From an uncultured Spirochaetaceae bacterium (GTDB lineage Bacteria; Spirochaetota; Spirochaetia; Treponematales; Treponemataceae), in NCBI GenBank assembly GCA_902802305.1, contig CADCLG010000005.1, forward strand, positions 62,001 through 126,000: a stretch of DNA of 64,000 nt, read 5' to 3'. The notes below the pieces were generated by a model that worked only from the letters and a program-made list of their open reading frames with translations, was not told where the DNA came from and did not search any database. Positions within the stretch are counted from its first letter, which is position 1, and each line of letters begins with the position of its first letter. Shown here in pieces: positions 48,934 through 58,698 of this stretch. The position numbers were made by a program, and so were the translations under genes.

Positions 48934-50702
48934 TTGTATGGACGGACTCCGGTCGGCTCGTATTCTCCATTAAGTACTGCAACCATAGCCTTTAAGGTGT
49001 CATCACAACGCCAGCTGTAACCAAGAAGAATTGTATCTGCCCAGGAAAGGCTATCCGTAATTACAGGCGACATAGTTGAAAAAATTATTACCTTTTTATT
49101 TTTATCCTTAAAATACTGGGCAATTTTTGCATGATTTTCGCAGGAAACACAGATAACAACAGTATCGTAACTGCCGGCCATTGATGGTAATTTATCAAGA
49201 ACCCACTGAGTTTCGTTAGGTCCCGGCTCGTAAGAAAAGCGGAACTCACCGGAATTTGGATAACGCTGCTTGGCTGCTTCAAAAAAACTTGACAGAGAGC
49301 CCATGAGCAAAACCTTTCCAGAATTCTGGGCTGTCACAGGATAAAGATTTTTCTTTCCCATAGTTATAGAACGACAAGCCTGCTCAAAAAAGAACTGCTC
49401 ACTGTCTTTATCGGGAATGAATTGATCCAAGGTGTCAGGGTCGGGATATAAGGGAGCTGGTTTTTCGCTGCTTGATTTATAATAATCCAGTTTTGCCTTT
49501 ATAACTCTATAAGCGGCATCCTTTACACGATTATAAAAGGCTTTATCAGTCTTCATTAAATCAAGATTTTTTATCCATAAAGACTCGTTGAGATGAGCTG
49601 TAGTTGAAGAAAGAATAATGTCATTTCCTGCTTCGATTGCAAGTTTGAAGGCATTTGAAAGGGAACCCGCATAAGCCGTTGCACCGGTCATCATCATATC
49701 ATCAGTAATAATAATTCCTTCATAGCCCAGCTGATTTCGCAGCAAATCTGTAAGGAAATATTTTGACAGGGAAGCTGGAGCTCCACTTGGTTCAATTTGA
49801 GGATAACTCAAATGCCCGGACATAACTGCCGGAACCCCTGCTTTGATTAAGTACAAATAAGGAACAATTTCCCGGTTTTTAAAGGTTTCAAAATCAATAT
49901 TTATAGAAGGAAGATGTCCGTGTGAATCAAGACTTGTATCTCCATGCCCCGGGAAATGCTTTACAGTAGGAATTACACCAGCCGCAAGACTTCCAGTTAC
50001 AAACATAGTTCCAAGAACGCCGGTTTTATCAGGATCATCACCAAAAGAACGGGTACTGATAATTGTAGATTCATGGTTTGTGAATAAATCTACGGTTGGA
50101 GCAAAGTTCATGTTTATTCCCAGGGCTTTGATTTCCTTACATATATAGTAAGCAGAATACCAGGAATCCAGCGGATAACCGGAAGCACCGATTGCCATAT
50201 TTCCAGGAGTGATTGAAGTATCTCCTTTTACATGACGAATCCAGCCTCCTTCCTGATCTGTTGCTACAAAAAGTGGAATCTGGAAGCGGTTGGAAATTGA
50301 ACTTTTCTGAAGAGAAGAAACAGATTTTGCAACCAGTTTGATGTTATCTGTATTCCAGCCAAAAACCTTTACGCTGCCAAGTCCACGACTAATCCACTGA
50401 TATAAAAGCTCAGGAGGTTCAGCACCTGCCCAACCAAACATCAGAATCTGTGAATATAATTCAACATCGGTCATTTTGTCCGTAATTTCGCGGGCAAGCT
50501 GCTCGTTGGGAAGGTCGGACCAGAAGGTCAAGCTTTCGTCAGAGCGAGAAAGAGAAAGTGAATCTGTCAGTGACTGAGAAAAAACAGGAGCAGGCAAAAT
50601 AATTGAAAAAAGAAATAAAGCAGAATACCAAAAAGCCCTGCAAATCCTGTTTTTGAGAATTATTTTTTTAGTGCTGCAATTAACGCCGGTGCAAAATCTC
50701 AT
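48930..50702 (-). CDS. Secreted glycoside hydrolase family 3, beta-N-acetylhexosaminidase-like
   Basis: This 590-residue exported enzyme has a hydrophobic segment at about residues 24-43 (RAFWYSALFLFSIILPAPVF) acting as signal or anchor. The GH3 TIM-barrel shows FVATDQEGGWIRHV, LGINMNFAPTVDLF and the NagZ-type dyad motif KHFPGHGDTSLDSHGHLP, in which His and Asp act as acid/base. The nucleophile Asp is in GIIITDDMMMTGA. A second domain (about residues 440-590) resembles the GH3 C-terminal domain. The NagZ-type motif points to N-acetylglucosaminidase activity, perhaps in peptidoglycan or chitin-oligomer breakdown. It begins 11 bases after the trxB stop, so the two are co-transcribed. No convincing ribosome site is seen. 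Confidence 0.88.
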   Translation of the reverse strand: MRFCTGVNCSTKKIILKNRICRAFWYSALFLFSIILPAPVFSQSLTDSLSLSRSDESLTFWSDLPNEQLAREITDKMTDVELYSQILMFGWAGAEPPELLYQWISRGLGSVKVFGWNTDNIKLVAKSVSSLQKSSISNRFQIPLFVATDQEGGWIRHVKGDTSITPGNMAIGASGYPLDSWYSAYYICKEIKALGINMNFAPTVDLFTNHESTIISTRSFGDDPDKTGVLGTMFVTGSLAAGVIPTVKHFPGHGDTSLDSHGHLPSINIDFETFKNREIVPYLYLIKAGVPAVMSGHLSYPQIEPSGAPASLSKYFLTDLLRNQLGYEGIIITDDMMMTGATAYAGSLSNAFKLAIEAGNDIILSSTTAHLNESLWIKNLDLMKTDKAFYNRVKDAAYRVIKAKLDYYKSSSEKPAPLYPDPDTLDQFIPDKDSEQFFFEQACRSITMGKKNLYPVTAQNSGKVLLMGSLSSFFEAAKQRYPNSGEFRFSYEPGPNETQWVLDKLPSMAGSYDTVVICVSCENHAKIAQYFKDKNKKVIIFSTMSPVITDSLSWADTILLGYSWRCDDTLKAMVAVLNGEYEPTGVRPYN

Positions 50703-50713
50703 ATTAGTTTTAT

Positions 50714-51625
50714 TTATTCCCGGTATTTTTTTGCAGAATTAGCAGCAATTGCACCATCAGCAACCGCTGTAACAATCTGTCTGAAAGATTTAGCACGAAC
50801 ATCACCGGCAGCAAAAAGCCCCGGAACTGAAGTTTCCATGTCTTCACCAGTTATGATGTAGCCCTGCTCATCTTTTTTAAGCATGTCTACCAGTTCATTC
50901 TGTGGTAACATTCCGACAAAAACAAAAACTGCATCACAGGCAAGTTCTTCAGTTTTACCAGTTTTTACGTTTTCTACAGTAACTGATTCAACTTTGTTGC
51001 TTCCGTTTACAGATTTTACAACAGAATCATAGACAGGCTGAACCCCACTCTTAAGCATTTTATCTATAACTGCCTGCTGAGCGCGGAAGGAATCTCGTCT
51101 GTGAATGATTTTTACATCATCAGAAAGACTGGAAAGATAAATAGCTTCAGAACAGGCTGAATCACCGCCGCCAACTACGACAATACGCTTATTTTTGAAA
51201 AAAGGTCCGTCGCAGGTAGCACAATAAGAAACTCCGCGTCCAGTTAATTCTTTTTCGCCAGGAACACCAAGATTTCTGTGAACAGCACCTGTAGCAATAA
51301 GAACAGCAGGAGCTTTGAAGGACTTGCTCTTTGTCTTAACAGTAAATGTATTTTCAACCTTATCTATTGAAGTTACTGGACCATATTCCATTTTTGCGCC
51401 AAAAGCCATAGTCTGTTCCTGCATTTTTTCAATAAAATCTGCACCAGAAACATTAGGATATACGCCAGGGTAGTTCTCTAAATCTGCAATCTGCATTACC
51501 TGACCGCCAAAAGAGGAACCTTGTATGACTACAGTTTTTAATCCGCCTCTTGCTGCATACTGAGCAGAAGCTAATCCAGCTACTCCACCACCGATAATAA
51601 TATAATCGTAAAGTAATTCTTCCAT
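50714..51625 (-). CDS. trxB: Thioredoxin reductase
   Basis: This 303-residue FAD enzyme uses NADPH to reduce thioredoxin. The FAD-binding motif is IIGGGVAGLASAQYAARGG, the redox-active disulphide is CATCDG, and the NADPH-binding motif is VVVGGGDSACSEAIYLSS. The C-terminal FAD segment is GLFAAGDVRAKSFRQIVTA. Length is typical (about 310). The region upstream carries a 10-bp perfect inverted repeat (51649-51684). The gene heads a pair with the GH3 gene. Confidence 0.96.
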   Translation of the reverse strand: MEELLYDYIIIGGGVAGLASAQYAARGGLKTVVIQGSSFGGQVMQIADLENYPGVYPNVSGADFIEKMQEQTMAFGAKMEYGPVTSIDKVENTFTVKTKSKSFKAPAVLIATGAVHRNLGVPGEKELTGRGVSYCATCDGPFFKNKRIVVVGGGDSACSEAIYLSSLSDDVKIIHRRDSFRAQQAVIDKMLKSGVQPVYDSVVKSVNGSNKVESVTVENVKTGKTEELACDAVFVFVGMLPQNELVDMLKKDEQGYIITGEDMETSVPGLFAAGDVRAKSFRQIVTAVADGAIAANSAKKYRE

Positions 51626-51648
51626 AATTATTAATATAACAAATTTTA

Positions 51649-51684
51649 TTTCATAAGTCTTTATTTTTTTTATTACTTATGAAA
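51649..51684. promoter_or_regulatory. 10-bp inverted repeat upstream of trxB
   Basis: TTTCATAAGT (51649-51658) and ACTTATGAAA (51675-51684) form a perfect inverted repeat with a 16-base spacer, 24 bases upstream of the trxB start. It has no adjoining T-tract in the trxB direction, so it looks more like an operator than a terminator. A TATATT lies between it and the start codon. Confidence 0.4.
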
Positions 51685-51701
51685 AAGATTATTTATACAC
51701 C

Positions 51702-52334
51702 TTAGAATCCGAGCTGGTCATTTACCAAAATTACGTGAATTCTGCCCGGGTGACGTGAATAACGTGTAATCAAAAACTGACAGCAGATTGTATCAGGGCT
51801 TTTGCAGTTCATGCAGGCACCTGTCTTTGTACAAGGAGTATCCAGACCAAATCTCTGAGTATTGATTGGAGCAGCTTCATTGCGGGCTCTTTTTAAAGCA
51901 TGGTCTATATCGCTGGTAATTTTATTCATTCCTACTATTAAAATGACTTTTTTTGGACCAAAAGCAAGAGCAGAAACGCGGTTGGAATTGCCGTCAATAT
52001 TTACAAGTACGCCATCATCAGTCATGGCATTGGCACTGCAAAGATAAACATCTGCATCATAGGCTTTAAGGGCAGCAGCTCTAGGATCTTCGCTTTTATT
52101 GTCGCGGTCTATAAAATCATAATTTCCTTCTGCGAGGGCTTTTGAAAGACCAATTTCTTTAACGCTCATGGAACCGCCCTTCGAAACCTTTGAACCTTCT
52201 GGAATCAGTGAAAGTGCTATTTTTAAAGCTTCTTCCTTTGAGTGCGCATAGTAACCTGTCATGTTGCGGGATTTTAATCCTTTGATAACTTTTTCTGCCA
52301 GTAAATCATTTCTCTTTACTCTGTTTTCGTCCAT
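51702..52334 (-). CDS. LUD-domain (LutC/YkgG-like) protein
   Basis: This 210-residue protein has a LUD domain, as in the lactate-utilisation proteins LutB/LutC. Typical segments are EEALKIALSLIPEGSKVSKG, GGSMSVKEIG, YLCSANAMTDDGVLVNIDG, and NRVSALAFGPKKVILIVGMN. The C-terminal part has a Cys-rich stretch (CTKTGACMNCKSPDTICC) that might bind metal. Stand-alone LUD proteins have no settled function; there are no lutA or lutB genes beside it, so a lactate role is not supported. TAGGAG precedes the ATG. It is upstream of trxB by 76 bases on the same strand. Confidence 0.85.
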   Translation of the reverse strand: MDENRVKRNDLLAEKVIKGLKSRNMTGYYAHSKEEALKIALSLIPEGSKVSKGGSMSVKEIGLSKALAEGNYDFIDRDNKSEDPRAAALKAYDADVYLCSANAMTDDGVLVNIDGNSNRVSALAFGPKKVILIVGMNKITSDIDHALKRARNEAAPINTQRFGLDTPCTKTGACMNCKSPDTICCQFLITRYSRHPGRIHVILVNDQLGF

Positions 52335-52507
52335 AATTTGCTCCTATAAATTGCTTCTGTTAATAGAATTAATAATAATATGTCGGATATTTCAAAATAG
52401 AACAAGTCTTTTTGTCAAAAGTGAGGTTTTCATACTAAATCTTGATAGAATCAAACAATTTTTGATTTTTTCAAAAGGATATGATAAAAATAGGATAAGA
52501 TACAATC

Positions 52508-53777
52508 ATGCAGAGTAAAAATCGCGGCGCTTTGCCGATGCTTAAATTAACCTTTCCGATTGCCATGGAGCAATTTTTCCGTATTCTGGTTTCATCTGTA
52601 GATACCATGATGTTAAGTTCCTACAGCAATGATGCGGTTGCGGCAGTTTGCTCAATATTTAGGTGCAGGTAAGTCTGATGATGATTTGAATCATATTGCC
52701 CAGGCGGGAGCTGTAATGGTTCTTATTATGTCAGTATTCCTGACTCTGCTTGTAATTTTTGGAACAGGCTGGCTGCTTGACCGTTATAATCTTGAACCAA
52801 TTGTCCGTCATTATGCCTGGCAGTATTTTGTGATTTACGGCGGTATCTGCTGTTTCTTTAATGCCTTCAGTTTGCTGCAGGGGGCAATTTTACGAAGTTA
52901 CGGCTACACAAGTGAAGCAATGATTGTTTCTATTGTTGCAAATCTTACAAATGTAATTGGAAATGCTCTGTCTTTATACGGCTGGTTTGGGCTGCCTGTT
53001 CTTGGAGTTCCGGGAGTTGCAGGGGCATCGGGACTTTCGATGGTGGTTTCCTGTATTTTATTCCGCGTATTTATTAAGCGCCGACGGGATGTTGTATTCC
53101 ATCTTAGAGGAATTACCCGTGTACCGCGCGAGAGTTTCAGGATGGTGCTGAAGGTGGGGGTGCCTACCGCGGGGGAAAGTCTTTCTTACAACGTAAGTCA
53201 AATTACAATTATGGCAATGATTTCCACTCTGGGAACTTACGCTATGTCTGCCCAGGTTTATACAATGACAATTTTGCGTTTTGTTTTTGTTGCGGCTATT
53301 TCGATTGGGCAGGCCACACAGATAAAAACAGGATATTTTGTAGGTGCCAGACAAAATGATATTGTTTACAAAAAAGTGTTTCTGTATCAGCTGGTAGCTA
53401 CAGCCTGTTCTATGGTTATGATGGTGGTTGTAAACCTTGTAAAAAAGCCTGTTATAGGAATATTTACCGACATTCCCGAGGTATTTGCCTTTGTCAGTAC
53501 CCTTCTGATTTATTCTGTATACATTGAATTTGGCCGATCTTTGAATCTCATATATGTTGGTGCCCTAAAAGGGGCCGGCGATGTACGCTTTCCTGTTCTT
53601 TATGGGATTTTTTCAAACTGGACTTTTATGGTACTGGGAAGTTACATTCTGGGAATTAAGTTTGGACTTGGGCTTGTAGGCTTCTGGCTTGGAATTGGTA
53701 CAGACGAAACTACCAGAGGACTTGTAATGCTTTTGCGATGGAAGAGCCGTCGCTGGCAAAAACACGCACTTATATAA
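52508..53777 (+). pseudogene. MATE-family efflux transporter, broken by internal deletion/frameshift
   Basis: The frame starting at ATG 52508 (preceded by AGGA) reads MLKLTFPIAMEQFFRILVSS and VDTMMLSSYSNDAVAAV, a normal MATE N-terminus, then goes to a stop within a few codons (CSIFRCR, stop near 52670). The rest of the transporter continues in another frame from about 52640 (AQYLGAGKSDDDLNHIAQAG) to the stop at 53777. Compared by eye with the intact MATE gene directly downstream, about 25 residues are missing between the two parts (the segment linking helix 2 to the QYLG motif), and the frame is changed. This suggests a deletion of roughly 75-80 bases whose length is not a multiple of three, or an assembly error. 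The remaining 382-codon frame starting at 52629 has no sensible N-terminus. Confidence 0.8.
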
Positions 53778-53808
53778 CTTATATAACTTATATAATAAAT
53801 TATATAAG
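53769..53808 (+). repeat. Three tandem 9-mers plus an inverted copy at the end of the MATE pseudogene
   Basis: CTTATATAA occurs three times in tandem at 53769-53777, 53778-53786 and 53787-53795. After TAAA it is followed by its reverse complement TTATATAAG (53800-53808). The first copy contains the stop codon, and because the unit is 9 bases each copy repeats an in-frame stop. The last direct copy and the inverted copy can form a 9-bp AT-only hairpin. Confidence 0.85.
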
Positions 53809-53865
53809 AACAATAAAGTCAGGTAGCTTGTAAATCCTGGTGAAACGTTTTACAATCAGGACATT

Positions 53866-55263
53866 ATGAAACTCTTCCAGAAAAATCCTACTTTTTACAA
53901 GAGTGTTTTTTCACTCGCACTGCCTATTGCAATGCAAAGTCTTATCAGCATTGGAGTAAATATGCTGGACACCATTATGGTAGGAAGTCTGGGAGAAACA
54001 GCACTTTCGGCAATCTCTCTGGCAAACTCTTTTATCAGCATTTATCACATTTTCTGCATGGGACTTGGTATGGGTGCTTCGGTATTGGTTTCTCGTTATT
54101 GGGGAATGAAAAAAGCCGCTGAAGACCGTAAAGAAGAAGCGGAAAAAGCAGAACAGGCTCTAAAACAAACGGTCTGTCTTATGCTAAGAATTACTGTAGG
54201 GCTTGCGGCTCTCTTTGCCCTTCTTACACTGACAATGCCAGCTCCCTTGATGAAAATGTATACCAGCGACAGCGAAATTATTCGTCTTGGAGCTGTTTAC
54301 TTCCGCTGGTCTCTTGTGACTTATTTCTTTTTAGGTACAGGACTAGTTTCTACTATTATATTACGAAGTGTTGGTCAGGTACGCCTGCCCCTTTATGTTT
54401 CCATTGGAGCTTTTTTTGTAAATCTTGGGGCAAATTACACTTTTATTTTTGGTAAGTTTGGAGCCCCCCGTATGGAGGTTGCTGGCGCTGCCCTTGGAAC
54501 TTTGATTGCCCGCCTTTTTGAAGCAGCCATGATTTTGGGCTATCTGTTTTTTAAAGATAAGGCCATCCGTTTTCGCCTGCGGGATTTATTTATGAAAACA
54601 GGCTCATTGATTGGCGAATACATACGAATCAGTATACCAGTTTTAGTCAGTGATGCAATCCTTGCAATTGGAAATAATTCTGTAGCTATGGTAATAGGTC
54701 ATCTGGGAGCAGCTTTTGTTGCGGCAAACGCAATCACAAGTGTTACCCAGCAGTTAAGTACGGTTGTAATTCAGGGTATTTCTCAGGCAGGTGCAATTGT
54801 TACAGGGCAAACACTGGGACTTGGAGACCGTCAGAAAACAATGAATCAGGGCTGGATGTTCTTTGGACTAGGACTGGCGCTGGGAACTGTATCCGCAGTC
54901 TTTATTATGGCTGTCAGCCACCCGATTATTTCTACCTACAATGTAAGCGAAGAAACGGTAAAAATTGCCGAACAGCTTATGGCCGCAATCAGTTTTATCA
55001 TCATATTTCAGGCAACAAACAGTATTATGACAAAGGGCGTTCTCCGAGGCGGAGGTGATACTAAAATGCTTATGCTGGCTGACAATATCTTTTTGTGGAT
55101 TCTTGCTATCCCTCTTGGTATTCTGGCTGGTTTTGTTTTCCACTGGCCGGCTTTTTGGATTTACGTCTGCCTGAAATCAGACCAGATTGTAAAAACCTTC
55201 TGGTGTCTGGGCCGTCTTAAAAGCGAAAAATGGATAAAAAAGATTTCAACAGGAAAAGCATGA
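53866..55263 (+). CDS. MATE-family multidrug/Na+ efflux transporter
   Basis: This intact 465-residue, twelve-helix antiporter is predicted to expel cationic compounds using a Na+ or H+ gradient. It begins YKSVFSLALPIAMQSLISIG, then NMLDTIMVGSLGETALSAIS and MGLGMGASVLVSRYWGMKKA. A second half repeats the fold (IGEYIRISIPVLVSDAILAI, then NAITSVTQQLSTVVIQGISQ). The insertion RKEEAEKAEQALKQTVC between helices 2 and 3 is typical. AGGAC lies 6 bases before ATG 53866. It lies 88 bases after a related but broken MATE gene. The substrate is unknown. Confidence 0.94.
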   Translation: MKLFQKNPTFYKSVFSLALPIAMQSLISIGVNMLDTIMVGSLGETALSAISLANSFISIYHIFCMGLGMGASVLVSRYWGMKKAAEDRKEEAEKAEQALKQTVCLMLRITVGLAALFALLTLTMPAPLMKMYTSDSEIIRLGAVYFRWSLVTYFFLGTGLVSTIILRSVGQVRLPLYVSIGAFFVNLGANYTFIFGKFGAPRMEVAGAALGTLIARLFEAAMILGYLFFKDKAIRFRLRDLFMKTGSLIGEYIRISIPVLVSDAILAIGNNSVAMVIGHLGAAFVAANAITSVTQQLSTVVIQGISQAGAIVTGQTLGLGDRQKTMNQGWMFFGLGLALGTVSAVFIMAVSHPIISTYNVSEETVKIAEQLMAAISFIIIFQATNSIMTKGVLRGGGDTKMLMLADNIFLWILAIPLGILAGFVFHWPAFWIYVCLKSDQIVKTFWCLGRLKSEKWIKKISTGKA

Positions 55264-55482
55264 CAGAAAGTTTAAGGAACAAATAATTATATTTAATAAT
55301 TATAAATTATAAAAAAAAAACTTCACATAATTGAAAACATCATTTATTATATTATTATAAGTAAAAAATAAGGTCTTTATAAAAATTTAAAAATCATCAT
55401 ATAAAGTATTAAATACTGATTAATAAGTCAGGTGAGAGCTTGTTTGCAAATAACGGGCATATTTTTTTTATAGGAGTTCCTT

Positions 55483-57363
55483 ATGAATACTAAACAACCA
55501 TTAAATACCATTAAACTCCCATGGTACTCTTCCCTTTTTATTGCTTTAATTTATACGTGTCCGTTTATAATAATGACACCACTTATTCTTCTTACAGGAA
55601 TTTTTTCACTTGAAGAAATGCAGATTATATTTTCTGACTTCTTTGTAAATCTTGTTGTTATTCTGATTTTTGTAATCGGGATATATATGGGTTACTATAT
55701 ACATAAGGTTGTTAAAAGATATGACGGAAGTCCTGAAAGTGCAAAAAAACTGAATAACAGAATAAAACGCATTGATACAATGAACATTGGAATTCCTATT
55801 CTTCTTATGATTTTAATTTCTGTTGTCATTCTTCATGCCGTAAAGGCAAAAGGATTGCAGCTTGAAGCTTTTGAGGGAACAAAACCAAATCTCTTTATAT
55901 TTGCACTTTTTATCGGCTCTCTGCTTGATTTGGGACTTCTTTTTTATGTACTCCAGATAAGAACAATTGAACCTCGACTTGCAGATATACCTTTTAAAAG
56001 CAATGAAATGCCTCTGAATATTTTTCAGAGAAACGTTCTTACACTTGCATTCTCCATCATAGGTTGTCTCTGCCTTATCATCATTACTCTTACTCCACGT
56101 AATCTTACTCAAGGTGGAATACATCTTTACAGACGGCTTATGCCTATTTTTGTTTATGATGTTGCATATTTTGCCGTAGTTTCATTTCTCCTTACAGATG
56201 ATATCAAACAGTGTCTTCAGCAGATTTCTGCAGTAACAAATGCCCTGTCTCACAAGGATTATACAGTTGATGATAAAAGACCTTCTAACCGCAGTGAATT
56301 AGGGCTCATTATTCAGGGAATAAATGGATTTAAAAATTCTGCGGCAGATATCTTGAGAGAAATCGAGATTTCTACTAAGAAAACTTCAAACCAGTCTGAC
56401 GATCTTGTTCATAACATGGATTTAACTAAAGACAATGTATTAAATATTGTTAATGCTATTTCCAGTGTTAAACATGATATTGAAAATCAGTCAGCTGGTG
56501 TTGAAGAATCTAATTCTTCCATTGAACAGATTATGGGAAATATCCGCTCACTTAATAATGCAATTGAAACTCAGTCTGCAGGCGTAACACAATCTTCTGC
56601 CGCTGTTGAAGAGATGGTTGCAAATATTACAAGTGTAACCCAGATTCTTGAAAAGAATAATCAGGTTGTAAATGAACTTACTCAGGCTGCAGATAAAGGA
56701 CAACAGCAGGTACAGATTGCAGTTCATACAGCGGATGATGTTTTGCAACAGTCAGAAAGTATTCTTCAGGCTTCAAGTATTATTCAGGGAATTGCAAGCA
56801 GAACTAATCTTCTTGCTATGAATGCGGCTATTGAATCTGCTCACGCCGGAGAAGCAGGAAAAGGATTTGCTGTAGTTGCCGATGAAATCAGAAAGCTTGC
56901 TGAACAGTCCAGTTCACAGAGTAAGGCAATTGATGAAAATCTTCATTCTCTTTCAGAAGCAATTGCGGGAATTACAACAGATATTAATCTTGTTCAGACT
57001 GCCTTTGAAAATATTTATAAGCTTTCACAGAAAGTACGCGATCAGGAATCTGTAATTGCCAATGCAATGGAAGAACAGAACAGTGGAAATCAGCAGGTTC
57101 TTGAGGCAATGCGTTCTATCAGCAATTCTACAGTAGAAGTAAAGAATGGCTCTACAGAAATGCTTGTTGGTGGTGAACAGATTCTCAAAGAAATGAAGAA
57201 TCTTTCTGATGTAACCCGCAGTATTTCTGATAATATGAATCAGATTAAAGACTTCTCTCAACAGATTTCTGATGCAGTTTCAATTACAACAGAATCTACA
57301 ACAAGCACTCAGGAAAGCTTGTCTGCTTTAATGGCTGAATTGAATACATTCAAACTGAATTAA
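55483..57363 (+). CDS. Methyl-accepting chemotaxis protein with six-helix membrane module
   Basis: This 626-residue chemoreceptor has no large periplasmic ligand domain. The first 240 residues form about six membrane helices, for example [20 protein letters not shown] and [22 protein letters not shown]-like linker follows, then a long coiled-coil signalling domain. The kinase-control tip [20 protein letters not shown], followed by [20 protein letters not shown], is canonical. TAGGAG lies 7 bases upstream of the ATG. It would control CheA and flagellar rotation. The 219-base upstream region is very AT-rich without a promoter I can defend. The membrane module probably senses something within or at the membrane. 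Confidence 0.93.
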   Translation: MNTKQPLNTIKLPWYSSLFIALIYTCPFIIMTPLILLTGIFSLEEMQIIFSDFFVNLVVILIFVIGIYMGYYIHKVVKRYDGSPESAKKLNNRIKRIDTMNIGIPILLMILISVVILHAVKAKGLQLEAFEGTKPNLFIFALFIGSLLDLGLLFYVLQIRTIEPRLADIPFKSNEMPLNIFQRNVLTLAFSIIGCLCLIIITLTPRNLTQGGIHLYRRLMPIFVYDVAYFAVVSFLLTDDIKQCLQQISAVTNALSHKDYTVDDKRPSNRSELGLIIQGINGFKNSAADILREIEISTKKTSNQSDDLVHNMDLTKDNVLNIVNAISSVKHDIENQSAGVEESNSSIEQIMGNIRSLNNAIETQSAGVTQSSAAVEEMVANITSVTQILEKNNQVVNELTQAADKGQQQVQIAVHTADDVLQQSESILQASSIIQGIASRTNLLAMNAAIESAHAGEAGKGFAVVADEIRKLAEQSSSQSKAIDENLHSLSEAIAGITTDINLVQTAFENIYKLSQKVRDQESVIANAMEEQNSGNQQVLEAMRSISNSTVEVKNGSTEMLVGGEQILKEMKNLSDVTRSISDNMNQIKDFSQQISDAVSITTESTTSTQESLSALMAELNTFKLN

Positions 57364-57398
57364 AGTATTCAGGGTTTTGATTCCGCATTAGCTATTAG

Positions 57399-57434
57399 GG
57401 CTCCTGCTAAAAAAATGGCAGGGGCCTTCTCTTT
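57399..57434 (+). terminator. Terminator after chemoreceptor gene
   Basis: GGCTCCTGC (57399-57407) pairs with GCAGGGGCC (57418-57426) with one G-U pair, followed by TTCTCTTT. It ends the chemoreceptor transcript just before the phosphorylase gene. Confidence 0.8.
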
Positions 57435-57459
57435 ATAATTTACTTTTTTGGAGAAAAAA

Positions 57460-58224
57460 ATGATAAGTCAAAGTGAATGGCCTGTTTTGGAATATGATGA
57501 TGATAATGACGCGGTTGTTAATCCTTTTAAGTGGAATCTGGAAAAATTTAAAAGCAATAAATTAATCATTACTTTTTTTCCGGATGTAATGGAAAGTCTA
57601 AAAGAAGAAAAACTCATAGAGCTTGATACTCATTTTGGCGGCGAAAATCCTGTTGATATTTATCATTTTACACAAGAGCCAGATGTGCTGATTACCTTGG
57701 GGTATGTGGGCTGTCCTGCCTGTGCCGGTAATCTGGAAGTTTTTGCGGCTTGTGGTGCTGATAAGGTTATGTTTTGTGGTGGTGGCGGGGTTCTTGATAA
57801 AAACATAAAGGTTGGTGAACTTCTTGTTGTTGAAGGAGCAATAAGGGATGAAGGATTTTCTTACCGCTACATAAAACCTTCCCGAATTATTTACACTGAC
57901 AGTAAAGTTACAAAAAAAATTACAACATATCTTGAGAAGCACGAAATCCCTCATATTAAGGGAATTACCTGGACTACAGATGCAATGTTCCGCGAAACAA
58001 AGGCTCTTGTAGAAAAACGAAAAGCCGAGGGTGCGAAAATTGTAGAAATGGAACAGGCTGGCTGTATTGCAATTGCCCAGTTCCGCAAGTTTGATTACGG
58101 CGCAATTATTTACGGTGGCGATGATGTTTCTCAGGATGAATGGGACACACGAGCCTGGGATAAGCGCAAGGGAATCCGTTATAATCTTGTAATGCTCTGC
58201 AAAGAATTGGTTAGAGAAATTTAG
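57460..58224 (+). CDS. Nucleoside phosphorylase family protein (uridine-phosphorylase-like)
   Basis: This 254-residue protein of the PNP/UDP family splits nucleosides with phosphate. Family segments are PDVLITLGYVGCPACAGNLE, ADKVMFCGGGGVLDKNIKVG, the base/ribose site IVEMEQAGCIAIAQFRK, and the GGDDVSQDEWDTR segment near the end. The start is ATG 57460 because GGAG at 57450-57453 lies 6 bases upstream; an upstream in-frame TTG at 57448 would overlap that site and is rejected. It may be purine or pyrimidine specific; the sequence does not decide. It is separated from the upstream chemoreceptor by a terminator. Confidence 0.85.
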   Translation: MISQSEWPVLEYDDDNDAVVNPFKWNLEKFKSNKLIITFFPDVMESLKEEKLIELDTHFGGENPVDIYHFTQEPDVLITLGYVGCPACAGNLEVFAACGADKVMFCGGGGVLDKNIKVGELLVVEGAIRDEGFSYRYIKPSRIIYTDSKVTKKITTYLEKHEIPHIKGITWTTDAMFRETKALVEKRKAEGAKIVEMEQAGCIAIAQFRKFDYGAIIYGGDDVSQDEWDTRAWDKRKGIRYNLVMLCKELVREI

Positions 58225-58238
58225 ATTTTTATGGTGCA

Positions 58239-58254
58239 ATCTTTAAGTAAAGAT
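58239..58254. terminator. Small hairpin between convergent phosphorylase and toxin genes
   Basis: ATCTTT (58239-58244) and AAAGAT (58249-58254) form a 6-bp stem with a 4-base loop between two convergent genes. It is a weak candidate terminator. Confidence 0.25.
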
Positions 58255-58260
58255 GGTCTT

Positions 58261-58698
58261 TTATTCACACCAGTTTTCTATCATAAGGTTTGATATTTCT
58301 TTTATTGGTTCAAAATTGCTTACATTTTTTGTTACTAAAATTAAATTATTTGCAATGGCAGTTGCCGCAATCATTATGTCAAACGGTGATAGATAAGAAG
58401 CTTTTCCTTTTTCTTTTAACCGCTGTATCAAGTCCGAATATATACTCGCACAACTGGTGTCAAAGGGAAGTATGTCGTAAAATTTCTGAACATTATTTAC
58501 AAAATAATCAAAAAGCCCGGTTTTTCTTTTTCCTTCAGGCAACAATTTTACTCCACTTAAAACTTCGGCCCAGATAATGGAACATATACAGGAGTAATCA
58601 AGATTGTCAGCAAGCTTTTGAATAAGGTTTTGATCTGGAGATGCTTTAGTTGGCTCTGAAATGATGTTTGTATCAAGAAGATAGATTTTCTGACTCAT
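58261..58698 (-). CDS. vapC: PIN-domain toxin, VapC-type
   Basis: This 145-residue PIN-domain ribonuclease is the toxin half of a type II toxin-antitoxin pair. The acidic residues of the active site are visible: Asp in YLLDTNIISE, Glu in IIWAEVLSG, and Asp in YLSPFDIMIAATAIA, with the later TKNVSNF segment. The ATG overlaps the antitoxin stop by 4 bases (ATGA), and AGGAGG lies upstream, giving tight coupling. The target RNA (tRNA or other) is not known from sequence. Confidence 0.92.
   Translation of the reverse strand: MSQKIYLLDTNIISEPTKASPDQNLIQKLADNLDYSCICSIIWAEVLSGVKLLPEGKRKTGLFDYFVNNVQKFYDILPFDTSCASIYSDLIQRLKEKGKASYLSPFDIMIAATAIANNLILVTKNVSNFEPIKEISNLMIENWCE

Noticed and set aside
55380-55482. 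Flagellar sigma28-type promoter for the chemoreceptor gene
   Set aside because: A TAAAGTAT is present, but no GCCGATAA-like -10 occurs at the right distance.
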